The notes beneath the pieces are model-generated. The model saw only the letters and a list, made by a program, of their open reading frames with translations. It made no database searches and had not been told where the DNA came from. Below, piece after piece: positions 45,104 to 57,717 of a stretch of 64,000 nt of DNA; positions within the stretch are counted from its first letter, which is position 1, and each line of letters opens with the position of its first letter. The DNA lies in contig CM070735.1 in NCBI GenBank assembly GCA_036346245.1, positions 32,656,410-32,720,409 of the forward strand. Reading direction: 5' to 3'. Origin of the DNA: Bonia amplexicaulis (lineage: Eukaryota; Streptophyta; Magnoliopsida; Poales; Poaceae). A program made the position numbers and the translations under genes.

Positions 45104-48100
45104 CTATATCTGCTCAGGCACAATAACATCTCCATCAATCTCAATGTCTTTGATGGTAGCAATCTTGACTCGATCCTGCCCTCCTTCTTGGCATCGTTGC
45201 TTAATTAGTGGGCATTGTTTGATGTAAAGCTCCTTGAGCCCACTGGGAAGGCCTTCTTCTGGCAAGCTTTCAATCTCAGGACAGTTGCAAATGAGTAGTG
45301 TTTCAAGTGAGGAGACTTCATACAGACTAGGAGGCAAACATTGGAGGTCATCACAGCTTGATATCTCCAAGAATTGAAGTGTGTGAGGTAAACCCTCCTC
45401 TGGAAAGTTGTTGATATCAGGGCAGTCAGCAATTTCAAAATGCCTGAGACGAGGAAGGTATCTTAGGCCGTTTAGAAGCACACATGCTAATGGAGAGCAT
45501 GAGTTTAGACGGATATCTTCAATTGAAGTGGGAAGCAAGCCTCCCTCCAGTGCTGTCCAAGGCACCAGCCAAGGGCACTTGTAGATGTGCAGACTCCGAA
45601 GTGATATGAGTGGACGGAAACACTCCTCTGGCAGCGAAACAAGCCCTTCACAATGGGCTATTGTTAGACTCTTGAGAGCTGTCAGTTTGTGTGCAAGCAA
45701 GCCTACACGCAGAGATGTTAGATTCGGGCAATCATTGATGTATAGAGATGTTAGAGAAGATGAACAGGCTTCATTTTGAATGTCTGGAAGTGACTCAAGT
45801 CCAGATTCATATATCCTCAATGTTGTCAGTGTTGATGGAAGAGGGGGTAACTTCTTCATCTGTGGGCACTTGATGAGACCGAGTTCAGTTAATTGGGGAA
45901 ACAACTGATCAGTAACATCAAAAATCCACTCTCTCAGATTTGGCATGTCTTCCAATAGAAGCTCTTCTAAAGCTGGAAAACATTTTGGTTGGCCAAATCC
46001 CGTGAACTCGCGTCCGAGTTGTGTCACCTCAGTTGCTCCCGCTATATCGAGATTTTTGAGAAAGGGAAGCTGGCCCAAAGGCGGAAGCACAGTGCTTCTG
46101 CAGTTGCATATATGAATGGTTTGCAGATTGGGAAGAAATGAACTAGTCAGCCAGCTTGGGAACCTCACCCCTGGGAACCCTTTAATCATTAACTCCTTGA
46201 GATCGAGATGTGGTTGAAGGCCTTCTAGAACTTCTTCTTGCTGCTCTGAAGGAGTGACTCTGCATTCCTCATCCCATATGAGGTGTAGAGTTCGAAGATG
46301 TTCTTTGGTTTTCAACTTTGCACAACTGGCATCTTGTCCATCAGCTACATTGTTGAGGCCACGAATGGAAAGTTGTCCTTGCAGCTGATCCATGTTTCTT
46401 AACTCTGTGATGTTATGTCCTAGGCACTTCCTGACAACAAATTCTTCTAGTTCCTGTAGGCAGATCAAACTTCCAATTCCATGTATGCTGGACAGTAACC
46501 TTGTGCTTGCCTCTAAGTGGCGCAGGTTAGTGAGCTTAGTGATGCCTAGTGGCACTTCTCTTAGTGAATTGCAGTCACCCAGCTTCAATATTTGCAAGTT
46601 ATAGAGCTTAACAATAGATGCTGGTAATGTTTTGATTTCAGTGCTAGTGAGATCTAGAAAGCGAAGTTGTTTCAGATTCCCTATAGATTCTGGTAATTCT
46701 GTAAGACCTCTTCCATGCATATCAAGAACTCTAAGAAATTGAAGTTTCATAAAGATACTATCAGGCAATTGAGACATCTTAGATTTGTATCCATGCATAA
46801 TAATTAGTGTCCTTAACTTCCTAAACCCATACAGTGGATCAAAGTGCATGCACCTGGCATCCCTGCATAAAAATGAAAGATGGCGGATCTTGATGGCATT
46901 GTCATGTCTTCTCCCATGCTCAAATTGATCGCAGTCTTCCATGGAGATAGATTTAGCAAGGTCATGCATTGCATCATGCATCACGTAGTTCTCCTTGTAG
47001 GGTTGAAAGAATGACCTGCTTAGTAGCTCATTGAAGTATGCATTGCCAGTATCTTCCAGTCTCTTCTTTCTAGATTGCCTGATGAAACCAAGTGCTAGCC
47101 AAATCTTAACCAACTTCTCTTTCCTGAATATATAATCTTTGGGATATACAGAACAGAATGCGAAGCACTGCTTGAGATGTGGTGGTAGATGGTTGTAGCT
47201 TAGCCGTAGAGCTGGCAATATGTTATTTTTGTCTGCTGGTAGCTCCCATATGTCATTTCTTAGTATGCCCTTCCACTCCTCTTCGTCTGCTTTGCAAAAG
47301 AGGAGGCTTCCTAATGCCTGTGATGCAAGAGGCAATCCCTTCAGCTTCTTCACAATTTCCCTGCCTATCACCTCCAACTGTGGATATGTGCTGCAATCAC
47401 CATCCCTGAATGCATGGCTCTTGAATACAGACCAGCTGTCATCATCTGATAGTTGCTGTAACTTGTAGGGCTCTATCCCTCCCATGATTCTGCCAACATT
47501 CTCATTTCGTGATGTTAACACTATCTTGCTTCCAAGCCCTCCCGAAATTAAGGCTGCTCTATAACTGAGCCATTTACCGTGGTCTTCGTTCCAGACATCA
47601 TCCAAGACAAGCAAGTACCTCTTGCCCCACAGTACTCTGGAGAGTGTTTCCTGTAGCATATTCATGTTAGTGCTAGCAAAGGATTGGTCATAGGCAGCAG
47701 CCTCAAGAGTTTCTTGTGTTAGCTTTCTCCCATCGAAACTTTCAGACACATAGACCCAGATCCTCAATTCAAAGTGTTCTTTCACTCTGTCATCATGGTA
47801 CACCATCTGCATAAGAGTGGTTTTACCAAGCCCCCCCATGCCAACAACTGGAATGACACAAACATTGCAGGAATTATGTCCGTTGTCAGAGAGCACCAGC
47901 CTCACCATTTCCTCTCTGTCTCCCTCCCTGCCAAATACAGCTGAACTATCTACAAGAGAACTAGACTGCGGTCGCTCTGAGGTCTCACGCCTGCTCATTT
48001 CACCTAACATCTGGAGCCCAATGGTGTCCCGTTCCTTCGCAATTCTATCTAACCTCTCCAATATGCTGCTAATCTTATGCTTTATCCTGTACTGGTGCAG

Positions 48101-48442
48101 ATTCCTACTCAAGAAGGAGGAAGGAGAACTAAAACTTGCCTTTGTGGGAAGTTTCATCTGCCTCTGCTTCAGATACATACTTTTGGAAGAATAGCTGTCC
48201 AGCAGATCATCAACATCATATGCAATATCCTTGAGCTTTGCTAACCACCCCCGCACGGACGCATCTGTCAGCTGTTTTGCCTCAGCGTCGTCAAGGAAAG
48301 CCTGTAATTGAGAGAGAGTGCATGAGAGACGCTCAAGCATGCCATGGATGCCTCTGCAAGATTTGAACTGCTCAAGAACTGCTTCTGACAATTTCTCGAA
48401 CAGGGTTTGCATAAAGGCTCCTAAAATTGCTTCTGCCGCCAT
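45104..48442 (-). CDS. CC-NB-LRR disease-resistance protein, complete, single exon, 1112 aa
   Basis: This is an intracellular immune receptor of the coiled-coil class. The chosen start, ATG at 48442 (MAAEAILGAF), gives the usual Rx-type N-terminus; an upstream in-frame extension to 48730 has no family match. Domains in order: Rx_N coiled coil with an EDVID-like motif (DIAYDVDDLLD, 72-82), P-loop GMGGLGKTT (201-209), RNBS-A, kinase-2 LLVLDDVW (277-284, Trp typical of CC types), RNBS-B GSKIVLTSRN (304-313), GLPLA (369-373), RNBS-D CFAFCSVYPKDY (426-437) and MHD (VMHDAMHDL, 487-495). A leucine-rich repeat region runs from about 520 to the end. All nucleotide-binding motifs are intact and there is no internal stop. 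The recognised pathogen cannot be predicted. Confidence 0.95.
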   Translation of the reverse strand: MAAEAILGAFMQTLFEKLSEAVLEQFKSCRGIHGMLERLSCTLSQLQAFLDDAEAKQLTDASVRGWLAKLKDIAYDVDDLLDSYSSKSMYLKQRQMKLPTKASFSSPSSFLSRNLHQYRIKHKISSILERLDRIAKERDTIGLQMLGEMSRRETSERPQSSSLVDSSAVFGREGDREEMVRLVLSDNGHNSCNVCVIPVVGMGGLGKTTLMQMVYHDDRVKEHFELRIWVYVSESFDGRKLTQETLEAAAYDQSFASTNMNMLQETLSRVLWGKRYLLVLDDVWNEDHGKWLSYRAALISGGLGSKIVLTSRNENVGRIMGGIEPYKLQQLSDDDSWSVFKSHAFRDGDCSTYPQLEVIGREIVKKLKGLPLASQALGSLLFCKADEEEWKGILRNDIWELPADKNNILPALRLSYNHLPPHLKQCFAFCSVYPKDYIFRKEKLVKIWLALGFIRQSRKKRLEDTGNAYFNELLSRSFFQPYKENYVMHDAMHDLAKSISMEDCDQFEHGRRHDNAIKIRHLSFLCRDARCMHFDPLYGFRKLRTLIIMHGYKSKMSQLPDSIFMKLQFLRVLDMHGRGLTELPESIGNLKQLRFLDLTSTEIKTLPASIVKLYNLQILKLGDCNSLREVPLGITKLTNLRHLEASTRLLSSIHGIGSLICLQELEEFVVRKCLGHNITELRNMDQLQGQLSIRGLNNVADGQDASCAKLKTKEHLRTLHLIWDEECRVTPSEQQEEVLEGLQPHLDLKELMIKGFPGVRFPSWLTSSFLPNLQTIHICNCRSTVLPPLGQLPFLKNLDIAGATEVTQLGREFTGFGQPKCFPALEELLLEDMPNLREWIFDVTDQLFPQLTELGLIKCPQMKKLPPLPSTLTTLRIYESGLESLPDIQNEACSSSLTSLYINDCPNLTSLRVGLLAHKLTALKSLTIAHCEGLVSLPEECFRPLISLRSLHIYKCPWLVPWTALEGGLLPTSIEDIRLNSCSPLACVLLNGLRYLPRLRHFEIADCPDINNFPEEGLPHTLQFLEISSCDDLQCLPPSLYEVSSLETLLICNCPEIESLPEEGLPSGLKELYIKQCPLIKQRCQEGGQDRVKIATIKDIEIDGDVIVPEQI

Positions 48443-49909
48443 GGAAGTTTGTTTCCGTGTTTCCCCCCTCTTTTCCCCTCTGTCTTCGTCTTTTTCAGTT
48501 GTGTCTGTAAGAACTAAGAAGTGAAGAAATGCTAAAAGGTGTCCACACTCCAGAGGACCAAGTTTTGGTTGGGACGTTGACCTGAAGATGGTTTTTCGAT
48601 GCAATTTCAGTATTCCAGGCATCAGTAGCAAGTGAAGAACATTCCTCCATGTGAAGACAAGGTATGGCTTGTAAACAATTTTGCCCCTTAGATTTGAACT
48701 ATTACATACATGCCGGTGTTTTTTTCCCATACAAGTGAAGTGATGTTGCCATGTTTTGTTCCTAGTTCGTATTCAGTTTGTATCAGCAGTGTCCAAGCTC
48801 GGTGCACAAAGCCACAAAGGTCTTTTCGGAAAACCCGAACGAACAGAATTCCAGATTTCTGTAGGCGTGTTGATTTCTGGTACTACCCTCTACTTGCAAT
48901 CATGTTTAAAAAAAAATTCCACTTGTGATCGTGCAATCCAGATGCATGGGACCCATTGGTAAAAAAACAATAAGACACTGTTTCTTTAAAAACAGGAGCG
49001 GAGCCATTTTTTAATACAACAATAACGCACACACGTACATCACATACACTCATATCTACGTAGGTATGTTTAATGCATAGTTATTACAAAGCGAAGACTA
49101 AAGATCTTATATAGCGTGGACACGTACTTTAACCATTGAACATACCTACCTGCACCCACGTGGGTAGTTCATACACAGGCTATTATAAAGTGGAAACCAA
49201 GGATATCATAGAATATAGACACGCACTTTAACTACTTAGCATACCTACGTGTATGTGTATGTATACTTCAAGGATGTATTATTTATAGAAAATAAGGTAT
49301 TATTTATAGAAAATAGGATGGCATGAGGGCAACGCCACCAACCGCTCGGGGCCCCGGAGAGGAGCCATTCTTGACTTGGGAGGCATCTTAACTACTCTTT
49401 TGGACAGGAAGCTTTTAGGGGCGGATAGTGCGCCTAACTTTGGTCAAATGTTCACTCATTGGACTTTTCATTGGCTAGCCTCTTATTTGACGGTTTCTCT
49501 CGAAACGACACTGAACAAAAAGTGTCAAATACGTGGGCAACCCTATAATTTCAGAAAGGGAAAAATTCTACCCTGTTGTTCAGCAAACTGCAAATCTCCA
49601 GCTTTTGGATTAATGAGAAAGACCTAGACCCAATTCGTACAAACACAAGGGGAATAAATATATAATCCAATTCATACAAACACAAGGGGAATAAAATGTA
49701 TAACCCTGTTTATAATTATTTTGTGTAAAAAATTTCTTCTATATGTTAATCGTATACATGATTTGTTTAATGAAATATCTGCCACAGTTTACATAAATTT
49801 TCATGAAGATACTGTTGTCATTTGACTTTTGAGCTCTTAAGGTTATGCACTTATGCTTTTGCCAGTACATCTCCTCTGTGAACAACTACATATTTTGTTG
49901 ATCAATATT
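48443..49909. other. Upstream region of the resistance gene, no gene recognised
   Basis: The first few hundred bases are open in frame with the resistance gene but are probably leader. Beyond 48960 are repeats such as 'gtattatttatagaaaata' twice at 49275-49315. No element boundary was fixed. Confidence 0.4.
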
Positions 49910-49916
49910 TCCTCTA

Positions 49917-50084
49917 GATTGCAGGAGTTGATGCCTGGAGGTGTTAATTCGCCAGTCCATGGTTTTAAATCAGTTGGTGGGCAACCCTTTTTTTTATTCA
50001 GTACAGGTTTCTCGTGTGTTGAATGTGGATGGAAACGAATACACAATGTTGATTTCCTGTGATCATACGTCATGCAGAAGGTAA
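49917..50084 (+). pseudogene. Glutamate-1-semialdehyde 2,1-aminomutase exon fragment
   Basis: The translation LQELMPGGVNSPVHGFKSVG followed by GGQP matches the highly conserved N-terminal block of GSA aminomutase (HemL/GSA1), the plastid enzyme making 5-aminolevulinate for chlorophyll and haem. The frame then shifts and continues with VDGNEY. A splice-acceptor-like 'ctag' precedes it. The fragment is cut at 50085 by an LTR, and no other exon was found. Only about 55 codons remain. Confidence 0.75.
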
Positions 50085-52085
50085 TGTAGCACCCGGAAAT
50101 TAGAAGGGCTCCGGTATTTCAAACTTGACCAAAACTCTAACCAATCTTGGGCCTAATTTGGGCTTGAGGGTTCATTTAAAAAAGGAATCAACCCTTCTCC
50201 TCGTGCAGCCACCACCATCTTCTTTTCTTCCCCAGGTTGGTCTCTCTCTCTCTCTCTTCTACTCCCTTCAATCAATCTCCCTAAGGCGACAACTGGGGCG
50301 TGGCTGGAGGCATGATCGACCGGAGGTAGGCGGGCAGCCGGGTGGCGGCATGCTGGCTGGCGGCGGCGTGGCCAGGAGCCAATGTCAAGAACGGTCGCAT
50401 GGCCAAGCGCGGCCGGGCGACGGTGTGAGGCCTGGTGTTGGTGTGCGGTCGGGCAGCGACGTGGCCAGAAGGTGGCACCAATGGGGGCGCACGGCGGCAG
50501 TGTCATGGTAGAGGCGCGAGGGCGCAAGGGTGCTGGTGCATCGCGAGGCGCATGGGCGGAGGCGTTCACACGGGCCGGTGAGGCATAGGCCAGCTTGGGA
50601 GGCGATGGCCGGCAGCGGCCAGCAGAGGCAGCACGGCTGCACGGCCGGAAACAGCTAGCTGGAGGCGGCGTGGCCGGCTGGCACACTAGCCGAGGCGGCA
50701 CCGGCGGCCAGGCGGCCGACCGGCGACGGCCGAAGTGGCCAGGCGGCCGTGGCACAGTGGCCACACGGCCGGGTTGGCCAGGGCACGATCGAACTCAGAT
50801 TCGCATGGAGGTTTTGCCGACTTTTGCAACGGGTCATTTTTGCGTGGCCGAACAGCAAATCGCACAGCCGAACAACAATTCACGCGGTGAATCTTACCGA
50901 ACGCGTTCTTTTCGGACGAACAACCTCCTACCGTATTTTTCACAATCTTATCATGACCATCATCTAATTCGCTCTCGTTCCATCGTGTAGGTTCACGCAG
51001 CAGTTGAGGGACGTTCGGGTAGTTGTGGATTCCAGATCCTTCTTACAGCGAGTCCGACGAGCATGCTCAAAGCAAGCTCCTCGCGGCCGTTATTATATCA
51101 CTAGAGTTATCCCGCTATTAGCATATTACTAAACCCTACCTGGTTATTATCACATCACCAATGCTTGCCTAATTGCTATCATATTACTAATATTTGCCTA
51201 GTCATAGACTTCTAATATCGTATTCATACCATGATGTTCTAGATTATCTTGTTTCAGATCCTTCTTACAGCGAGTCCGACGAGCATGCTCAAAGCAAGCT
51301 CCTCGCGGCCGTTATTATATCACTAGAGTTACCCCGCTATTAGCATATTACTAAACCCTACCTGGTTATTATCACATCACCAATGCTTGCCTAATTGCTA
51401 TCGTATTACTAATATTTGCCTAGTCATAGACTTCTAATATCGTATTCATACCATGATGTTCTAGATTATCTTGTTTCATATGCTTTTAGGTTTATTAAAA
51501 TACTCTAGTAATAATGTTCTAGAACTCATGCTTTAATTAGTGTTTTAGAATTCATGCTTAAATCGTAATGGGGTTAGCATATGAATATGTTTTAACTTAG
51601 ATTTAAATTATTAGCACTCTTTCGACATTAGGGACATTAAGACTGCTATATTTTACTTTCCTAATATCATGATCCATTAATTGTATGATGTTGCATGTGA
51701 GTCATGAAGGATGTATATATTAAACATGTTAATCTGACTAATAATCACTTATCACATAATAAAATTTGAATGGTTGACAACCTTGTGTGAGCTATGTTAT
51801 AATACCTCTTTAAAATAATTCCTATATCACTATCACCATATTATCATTCCACATCGCCCTCTTATCGGGAACTATGTTTCTCCATTTTCAACCTTAGCAA
51901 ATCCTTTCATTTCTCATAACATTATCTTAGTCTGCTCTTAGTTCCCAAAAATTCACACCATATGACCTGTTAACAAAATCATAGTTATCTGGCCTGGGGT
52001 TATCCACATATAGGGGAGATTTTCACCTACTTGGTAACGTACGGGGGTCGTACACTTTCGTTTCTCATGATATTACACCCTGTCT
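50085..52085 (+). mobile_element. Probable LTR (about 2 kb) of a gypsy-type element
   Basis: It starts TGTAGCACCCGGAAATTAG directly after the aminomutase fragment, followed by a leader-like GC-rich part and an AT-rich tail, as in large grass gypsy LTRs. The right end is not certain; minus-strand gypsy pol sequence begins at about 52090. It is not similar to the LTR at 58047, so it belongs to another element. Confidence 0.5.
51033..51478 (+). repeat. Recent 222-bp tandem duplication
   Basis: Two adjacent copies start cagatccttcttacagcgag (51033 and 51255). I see only two substitutions (gttatcccg/gttaccccg and atcatatta/atcgtatta), so the duplication is young. It lies within the putative LTR. 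Confidence 0.9.
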
Positions 52086-52089
52086 GTGG

Positions 52090-53731
52090 TTATACAGTCG
52101 AGGACAATGTTGTGCCTGACAATGAGGATGCAGCCTAAACCCAACCGAGATGCTTCACAGAAGACAGTGAACTCCTTTTCTCCATCGGTAAAGCAAGTGT
52201 GAAAGTGGTAATAAGGATCTCCTTCAGGGTTTGAAAGCTGGATTCACACTCCATCCAAAGAATTGCTCACCCTTCTGAGTTAACTTGGTTAATAGCATGG
52301 AGATGGAAGAGGAATTCTGGACAAAGTGGCGATAATACCCAGCCAAACCCCAGAACTATGATCTCCGCAACATTGTTGGATCTCAGCCAGTCTACCACTA
52401 CTGCAATCTTGGAAGGATCCACAGAAAGTCCTTTGTCTCTAATGACATGCCCAAGGAAACTGACAGAGGAAAGCCAAAAGGCACATTTAGCAAAGAGTGA
52501 TTGTTTTCGGAGAAGGTCAAGTACAATCCGAAGATGTTGCTCATGCTCCTCCGTGGTACTGGAATAGATCAGTATACCATCGATAAAGGTAATGACAAAC
52601 TAATCCAACTATTCATGGAACACTCGGTGCATCAGGTCCATAAACACTGCCAAAGCATTGGTTAAACTAAATAGCATCACTAGGAACTCGAAAAGACCAA
52701 ATTGAGTGTGAAAGGCCATCTTTGGAGTATTAGAAGCCTTAATCCAGACTTGGTGATAGTCGGACTACAGATCTAACTTGGAGACAAATTTGGCACCCTT
52801 GAGCTAGTCGAAGAGATCATCAATACGAGATAAAGGGTAGCAATTCTTGATAATCACCGCATTGAGAGCTCGATAATAAGTGCACATGTGTAGACTCTCA
52901 TCTTTCTTCTCCACGAAAGTGATTAAGGAAGCCCACTCAGAGGTACTGCGTCGAATGAAGCCTTTGCTCTGAAGGTCGACAAATTGCCGCTTCAGCTCTT
53001 CTAACTCAGTGCGGGATAGATGATAAGGAGCCTTAGCGATAGGTGCGATGCTAGGGATAATATCAATGGCACACTCAACTGCTCTAACTGGAAACTGGCC
53101 TGGAAGCTCTGTAGGAAAGATATCAAGAATTTCTTGAACAATAGGCAAATCTTTTTATAAGAGTCCAATGATAGGCTTCTCTAACAGGGCGAGAAGGCAC
53201 CCCAACTTTGGCATCCAACGACGACCAAAATAGGAGGCCAAGAATAGGAAATTATGGCATCACTTTTTTGCCTTGATAAACGATCTTCCCATTATCCTGA
53301 AGAAGAAAAAAATCTTGTGGTCAAAGCAATGGATGATAGCGTGATGGAGAGACAGCCAATCTCTACCCACAATAGGTCAAGGGTTGGATTGGCGCCACGA
53401 CTGCGTCAATGCTGAATTTTGTGACCCTCAACTCTAGGGCAACATTGAGACAAGTAAGATAGCTAGCAAAAGGTCCATTAGTTGTGGTCACCACCACGGG
53501 ATACACCAAGATACTGATGGGTACCAAGTGTACTGAATGAAGCGAGATGCCAAAAAGGAGAAACTAGCTCCCGAGTCAAACGATGCAAAAGCAGGTGTGA
53601 ATTCAAGATAACCAACCCTTAAAAAGTTACGGAGAGGAGAGGTAAATGGTAAGATGGGTAGCAATAGGGAGACAAGACGTGAAACCAACTACACCATTCC
53701 TGAGTCGACAATGCGTAGAGACGCACACCAG
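52090..53731 (-). mobile_element. Ty3-gypsy polymerase, 5'-proximal pol part (interrupted by hAT element)
   Basis: The minus strand encodes the retroviral-type protease (FDSGASFSFLA, near 53570) and reverse transcriptase (VQEILDIFPTELPGQFPVR, SKGFIRRSTSEWAS, YRALNAVIIKN, PLSRIDDLFD). It continues through RT and the RNase H start (MECESSFQTLKEI, FTVFCEASRLGLG) near 52130-52260. Several stops interrupt it, and integrase is absent. It continues on the other side of the hAT insertion at 57718-58046. Confidence 0.82.
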
Positions 53732-54824
53732 TAGGGGTGCAATCGGATCGGATTCGAACGGATATTGCTTAAACCGTATCCTAACCCATATTTTTTTCTC
53801 GGATTCGAAATCGGATACGGTAAGACCGGATACGAATACGAATTCGGAATATTCGGAGTTTCGAATATGGTATCATCGGGGCGGATATATATCGGTTACG
53901 GATCGGAAGCGGATAGTATAAGCGGATATCACAAACGTACAAAAAGGAACATTTTCAATAGTGATTCAAACAGAGTAAGGTCACCAAGCGATGCAAGATA
54001 AAAGAAAAACAACGTATGGAGAAATCAGATAATTTGCACCACAGATGTTAATGCAAAGTAGTGGAAGGTCATATCATCACTTAACACTTTAACAGATAGT
54101 ATGCAAACTCGTGTATGCTCTGAATGAACAATCTGTGGTTTCAAAATCCTACTCCACTATCTAATTTTCACCTGAGACATACAACATTAGAAGATATGTG
54201 GTAGGCTGGTAGCCAGCTTTTTGTATGTGGTAGCCAGCTTGGTGAATCTTGCACTTGAAGATATGTCTTCCTGAAGATTAAATAGCTTTGTCACTGATTC
54301 CTACAGAATGGAAAATAAGCAAGAGACTATCAATGTTGGAATATTATTAACCAAACAAAACAATCTTTTGCAATACATAATTATCTGTCTTTGCATTGCC
54401 AATGAAAATTTAGGGAGGAGTTCACAGCAGTGGATTAATATATACAACCAACCAGTAAAAGAATAATGCAGTTAAGAATTATAGTCAGTTCTTGGAAAAG
54501 GTTACCAGAAACTGAAGTAGTAAACTTCAGCTTCACTTGGTCACAAGCAGTCAAGCACACCTAGAGGCTAGAGCTCGCCATCACTAGCTACTTCTTCATC
54601 CTACAAATCATCAATGATGGATGCAACTTTGCTAAATAAGAATAAAATCACCAATACTAGATTGTCTAGACAATACCTGAAGAATCCTCATATTAGCAAC
54701 AATGGTCTCAACTACCTCCAAATCACCAATGATGGATGCAACTTTGCTCTTAGAATCTGAAAAAAATAAGAGGAAACTTCATAGTTAAAAAAGAGACTAG
54801 CAATACTAGTGTTACACTAAAAAG

Positions 54825-56834
54825 CTAACAATTGATGTTATCACCTTTTCTGGATGCGGCTATCCAATCTTTCGTACATATCAATGCTTCTACCATTTCA
54901 GGCTCTAGACGACTGCGAAATGGATCAATGACACGACCACCAGCACTAAAAGCAGATTCTGAAGCTACTGTTGACACTTGCATGGCCAAAACATCACGTG
55001 CAACTCGTGATAGAATAGGATATTCATCTTGTTGATTCTTCCACCATAATAAAATATCAAATTTTTGACTGGATCTACCAAATTTGAGGGGCTGCTCTGC
55101 CATGTATTTCTCCGTGTCATTTGGTTCATCCTCATCACCCATATGTGTCATATAAGAAATCATGAAGTTCATCATTCTCATTGTCCGAAAAGAGATTGGG
55201 TGTAGCAAGAGCATTGGCAATGATCTTATTTTTGACACACTAGGTGAAACAGAGGCATATGTTTCATACAATTGCTTGATAACATTGATGAATTCTTCAA
55301 GTTCAATCTTGTACAACAACTCACCATAAAATTTCTTCATGTAAAATTCTATTATTCTTGTCTTATACCTAGGATCAAGAAAGGTTGCCACAAAGAAGAG
55401 CGAGTGTTGGACTTCTTCCAAGACTTATCAAATTTAGCACTCATAGAAAATGCCATGTCATGTATGGTGGTATCGAGCTAGAACACCACTCGAAATCAAG
55501 AGTTTAATCGACAAAACGTGGTAAAACAAATTTGTCAGAGGATATAAAGTACCGAGAATAACTCAAGAACATCATAGAATTTCTTTAAGCATTTGCAAAG
55601 TGTTAGTGCCTTATCCCATACGGCGTTCCAAGCACAAAAGCCTCTCAAAAGCGCTCCTATAATATATGGCATCCCTCAACATCAAATAGGTAGAATTCCA
55701 CCTCGTAGCAACATCCAAAGGAGAGACTCATCTTTGTATCCAACCCACACTCGGATGCACACTTTTGGAATTCCTCCCACCGCAATGGAGATCCTTTATA
55801 GCTACAACAAATGCTCTAATATTTTGAACTGCAGAGGCAATTTCTTGCAAACCATCTCTAGCAACAAGATTCAATATATGATTGGCACATCTCACATGAA
55901 AAACATACCATCACATATTAGCGGACTTTGCTTTTAATTTCAGCAAGGACATCTTTTACACACACTTCATTTGCAGATGCATTGTCCAAAGATAAGGAAA
56001 ATAACTTCTTTTCAATATTCCACCTCATGGCACAGGAAGTAAATGCATCGATAGGTTAGCACTGTGTGTCGTCCTTCTACATGCATGAATTTGATAATTC
56101 TTTTGAATTTGCCAATTATCATCAATCCAATGTAGAGTGACACACATATACCCTTTGTTTTGATTTGAAGTCCACATGTCCATAGTTGTGCTAAAGCGAC
56201 ACTGAATGGTTTTAAAATATTCATATAACTTTCCTTTTCTTGTAAAAGAGGTCCATTACTTCTTTTCTAATTGTTGTACGGCTCTTGATTGGAAAGCTAG
56301 GACGCAAGGATTTGATGAAGTCAACAAGATATTCATGCTCAAGAATATTGAAAGGGTACTCATGCATGATTATCGCTAAATAAAACTTTCTCAAGCTAGC
56401 TTCTTGATCATACCATGCGGTTCAACAATAATTGTGTCACATTCATTGTTCTTTTCTACTTTGAGTACCTGCTGACCTGGGTTGAGATGGTGCTTTTTTT
56501 TCAAATGGTTCCAAAAGCATGTTGTGCCATTGATGGTCTCACATCTAGCACTATATTTGCAGTGGTTGCATTGCGCCCAACGTTCAATAATATTCTTTCC
56601 ATTCACCTCAACTGTCTTTGTAGTCCTAGTGTAGTGATCCCAAACCAATGATGTGCTCTTCTTCTGCTTCTTTGTAACAGCCTCATCTTCTATATTCTCT
56701 TGACCTTCCGTGCCAGTGCCACTGCCAATTGTCGGAGCACCTTCAGTTTGCATTGGTTCTCCTCCAGATGCAAGTGTATGTGTTGCAAATGAAGATGAAG
56801 GCACACTTCCACTTTGGATGCCATCAAAATTCAT
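54825..56834 (-). pseudogene. hAT transposase (BED finger to hATC dimerisation domain), disrupted
   Basis: The N-terminal exon (56834-56391) starts MNFDGIQSGS and contains a BED-type zinc finger (CNHCKYSARC, then WNHLKKKHH). The centre (about 56220-55430) is in several frames, including MDMWTSNQNKGYMCVTLHWI with frame changes. The C-terminal frame (55421-54825) is intact and carries the hATC signature (WWKNQQDEYPILSRVARDVL, STVASESAFSAGGRV). The central frames are broken, so the element probably cannot supply its own transposase. Confidence 0.88.
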
Positions 56835-57089
56835 CGAATAACAATAATAACAATTTTCAGAACCGTTATATGTGACTAGAATCCAAAATGTTAAGGAATT
56901 TCTATAGAAAGAATCATATTGCAGCCGTACCTAAAATCCGCCGGAGTCCGAAGGAACGAAGAATCCGCCGGAGTCGAAGGCAGCGAGGTAGACGGGACGC
57001 CGGCAGGGTGCCGATGAGCCGAGACGTGCTTCTTCTTGGGGAACCGCCGCGGCGCCCGCCACGCCGCCTTCTTGGCGCCTTCTTTGGGG

Positions 57090-57345
57090 AGCAATGAGGA
57101 GGAGGATGGGGATCTCGATCGCGGATCCGGATGTGGATCCGGATCGGGAGGACTCGGGATCCGGATGGGGAGCAGCCGAGGAGGAGGATGGGGATCTCGG
57201 ATCGCCGGATCTGGATGTGGATCTGGATCGGAGGACTCCGGATCCGGATGGGGAGCAATGAGGAGGAGGATAGGGATCTCGGATCGCGGGATCTGGATGG
57301 GGAGCAGCGACTAGGCGAGCAATGGCGGGGAGGAGGATGGGGATC
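57090..57345. repeat. Tandem repeat, about 83-bp unit, three copies
   Basis: 'gaggaggatggggatctcg' begins near 57097, 57180 and 57262 with matching downstream 'ggatccggatg' words. It lies in the transposase leader of the hAT element. Confidence 0.75.
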
Positions 57346-57717
57346 GGATCGCTGTCGCCAAGAGCACGCCTGCAGCTCGCAGTGAGTGGTCATCTGCGTG
57401 TCTTTGTGGAAGTGTGGAGGCCGACGAATGCCGGTTAGGGTCGGGAATCTCGGGATTTAGGGTTACAGGTTACTGCCTCAGCCGGTCAGCCCCTAACTGG
57501 GTTTCGGATATCCGACCGGATATTATCCGACTATCCGGATACCGACGCAATTCGGTCGGATAGTTCTTGTCCCGAATCCGATACCGAATCCGACACATAA
57601 TATCCGAATCCGGTATCCGATCCGGCCGGATTTTCCATTTTCTTCCCGGTTTCGGTACAAATCGAATTCGATACCGGATCGGTCGGTCGGGATTAACCCA
57701 ACCCATTTGCACCCCTA

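Larger units (their letters stand above)
53732..57717 (-). mobile_element. Ac-like hAT transposon (3986 bp), perfect 8-bp target duplication, transposase broken
   Basis: The termini are TAGGGGTGCAATCGG (left) and TAGGGGTGCAAATGG (reverse complement of right). The 8-bp duplication CACACCAG is exact at 53724-53731 and 57718-57725. Both subterminal regions are dense in 'atccggat' and 'cggatac' words. The element sits inside a gypsy element, so it is younger than that insertion. Its transposase, on the minus strand, is degenerate. Confidence 0.95.

Noticed and set aside
48443..48730. 96-residue N-terminal extension of the CC-NB-LRR protein
   Set aside because: The standard Rx-type N-terminus starts at the ATG at 48442; the upstream part is in frame but lacks family similarity and looks like leader sequence.
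50125..50990. Overlapping open frames on both strands, up to 203 aa
   Set aside because: GC-rich LTR sequence; simultaneous openness in many frames indicates composition and not coding.
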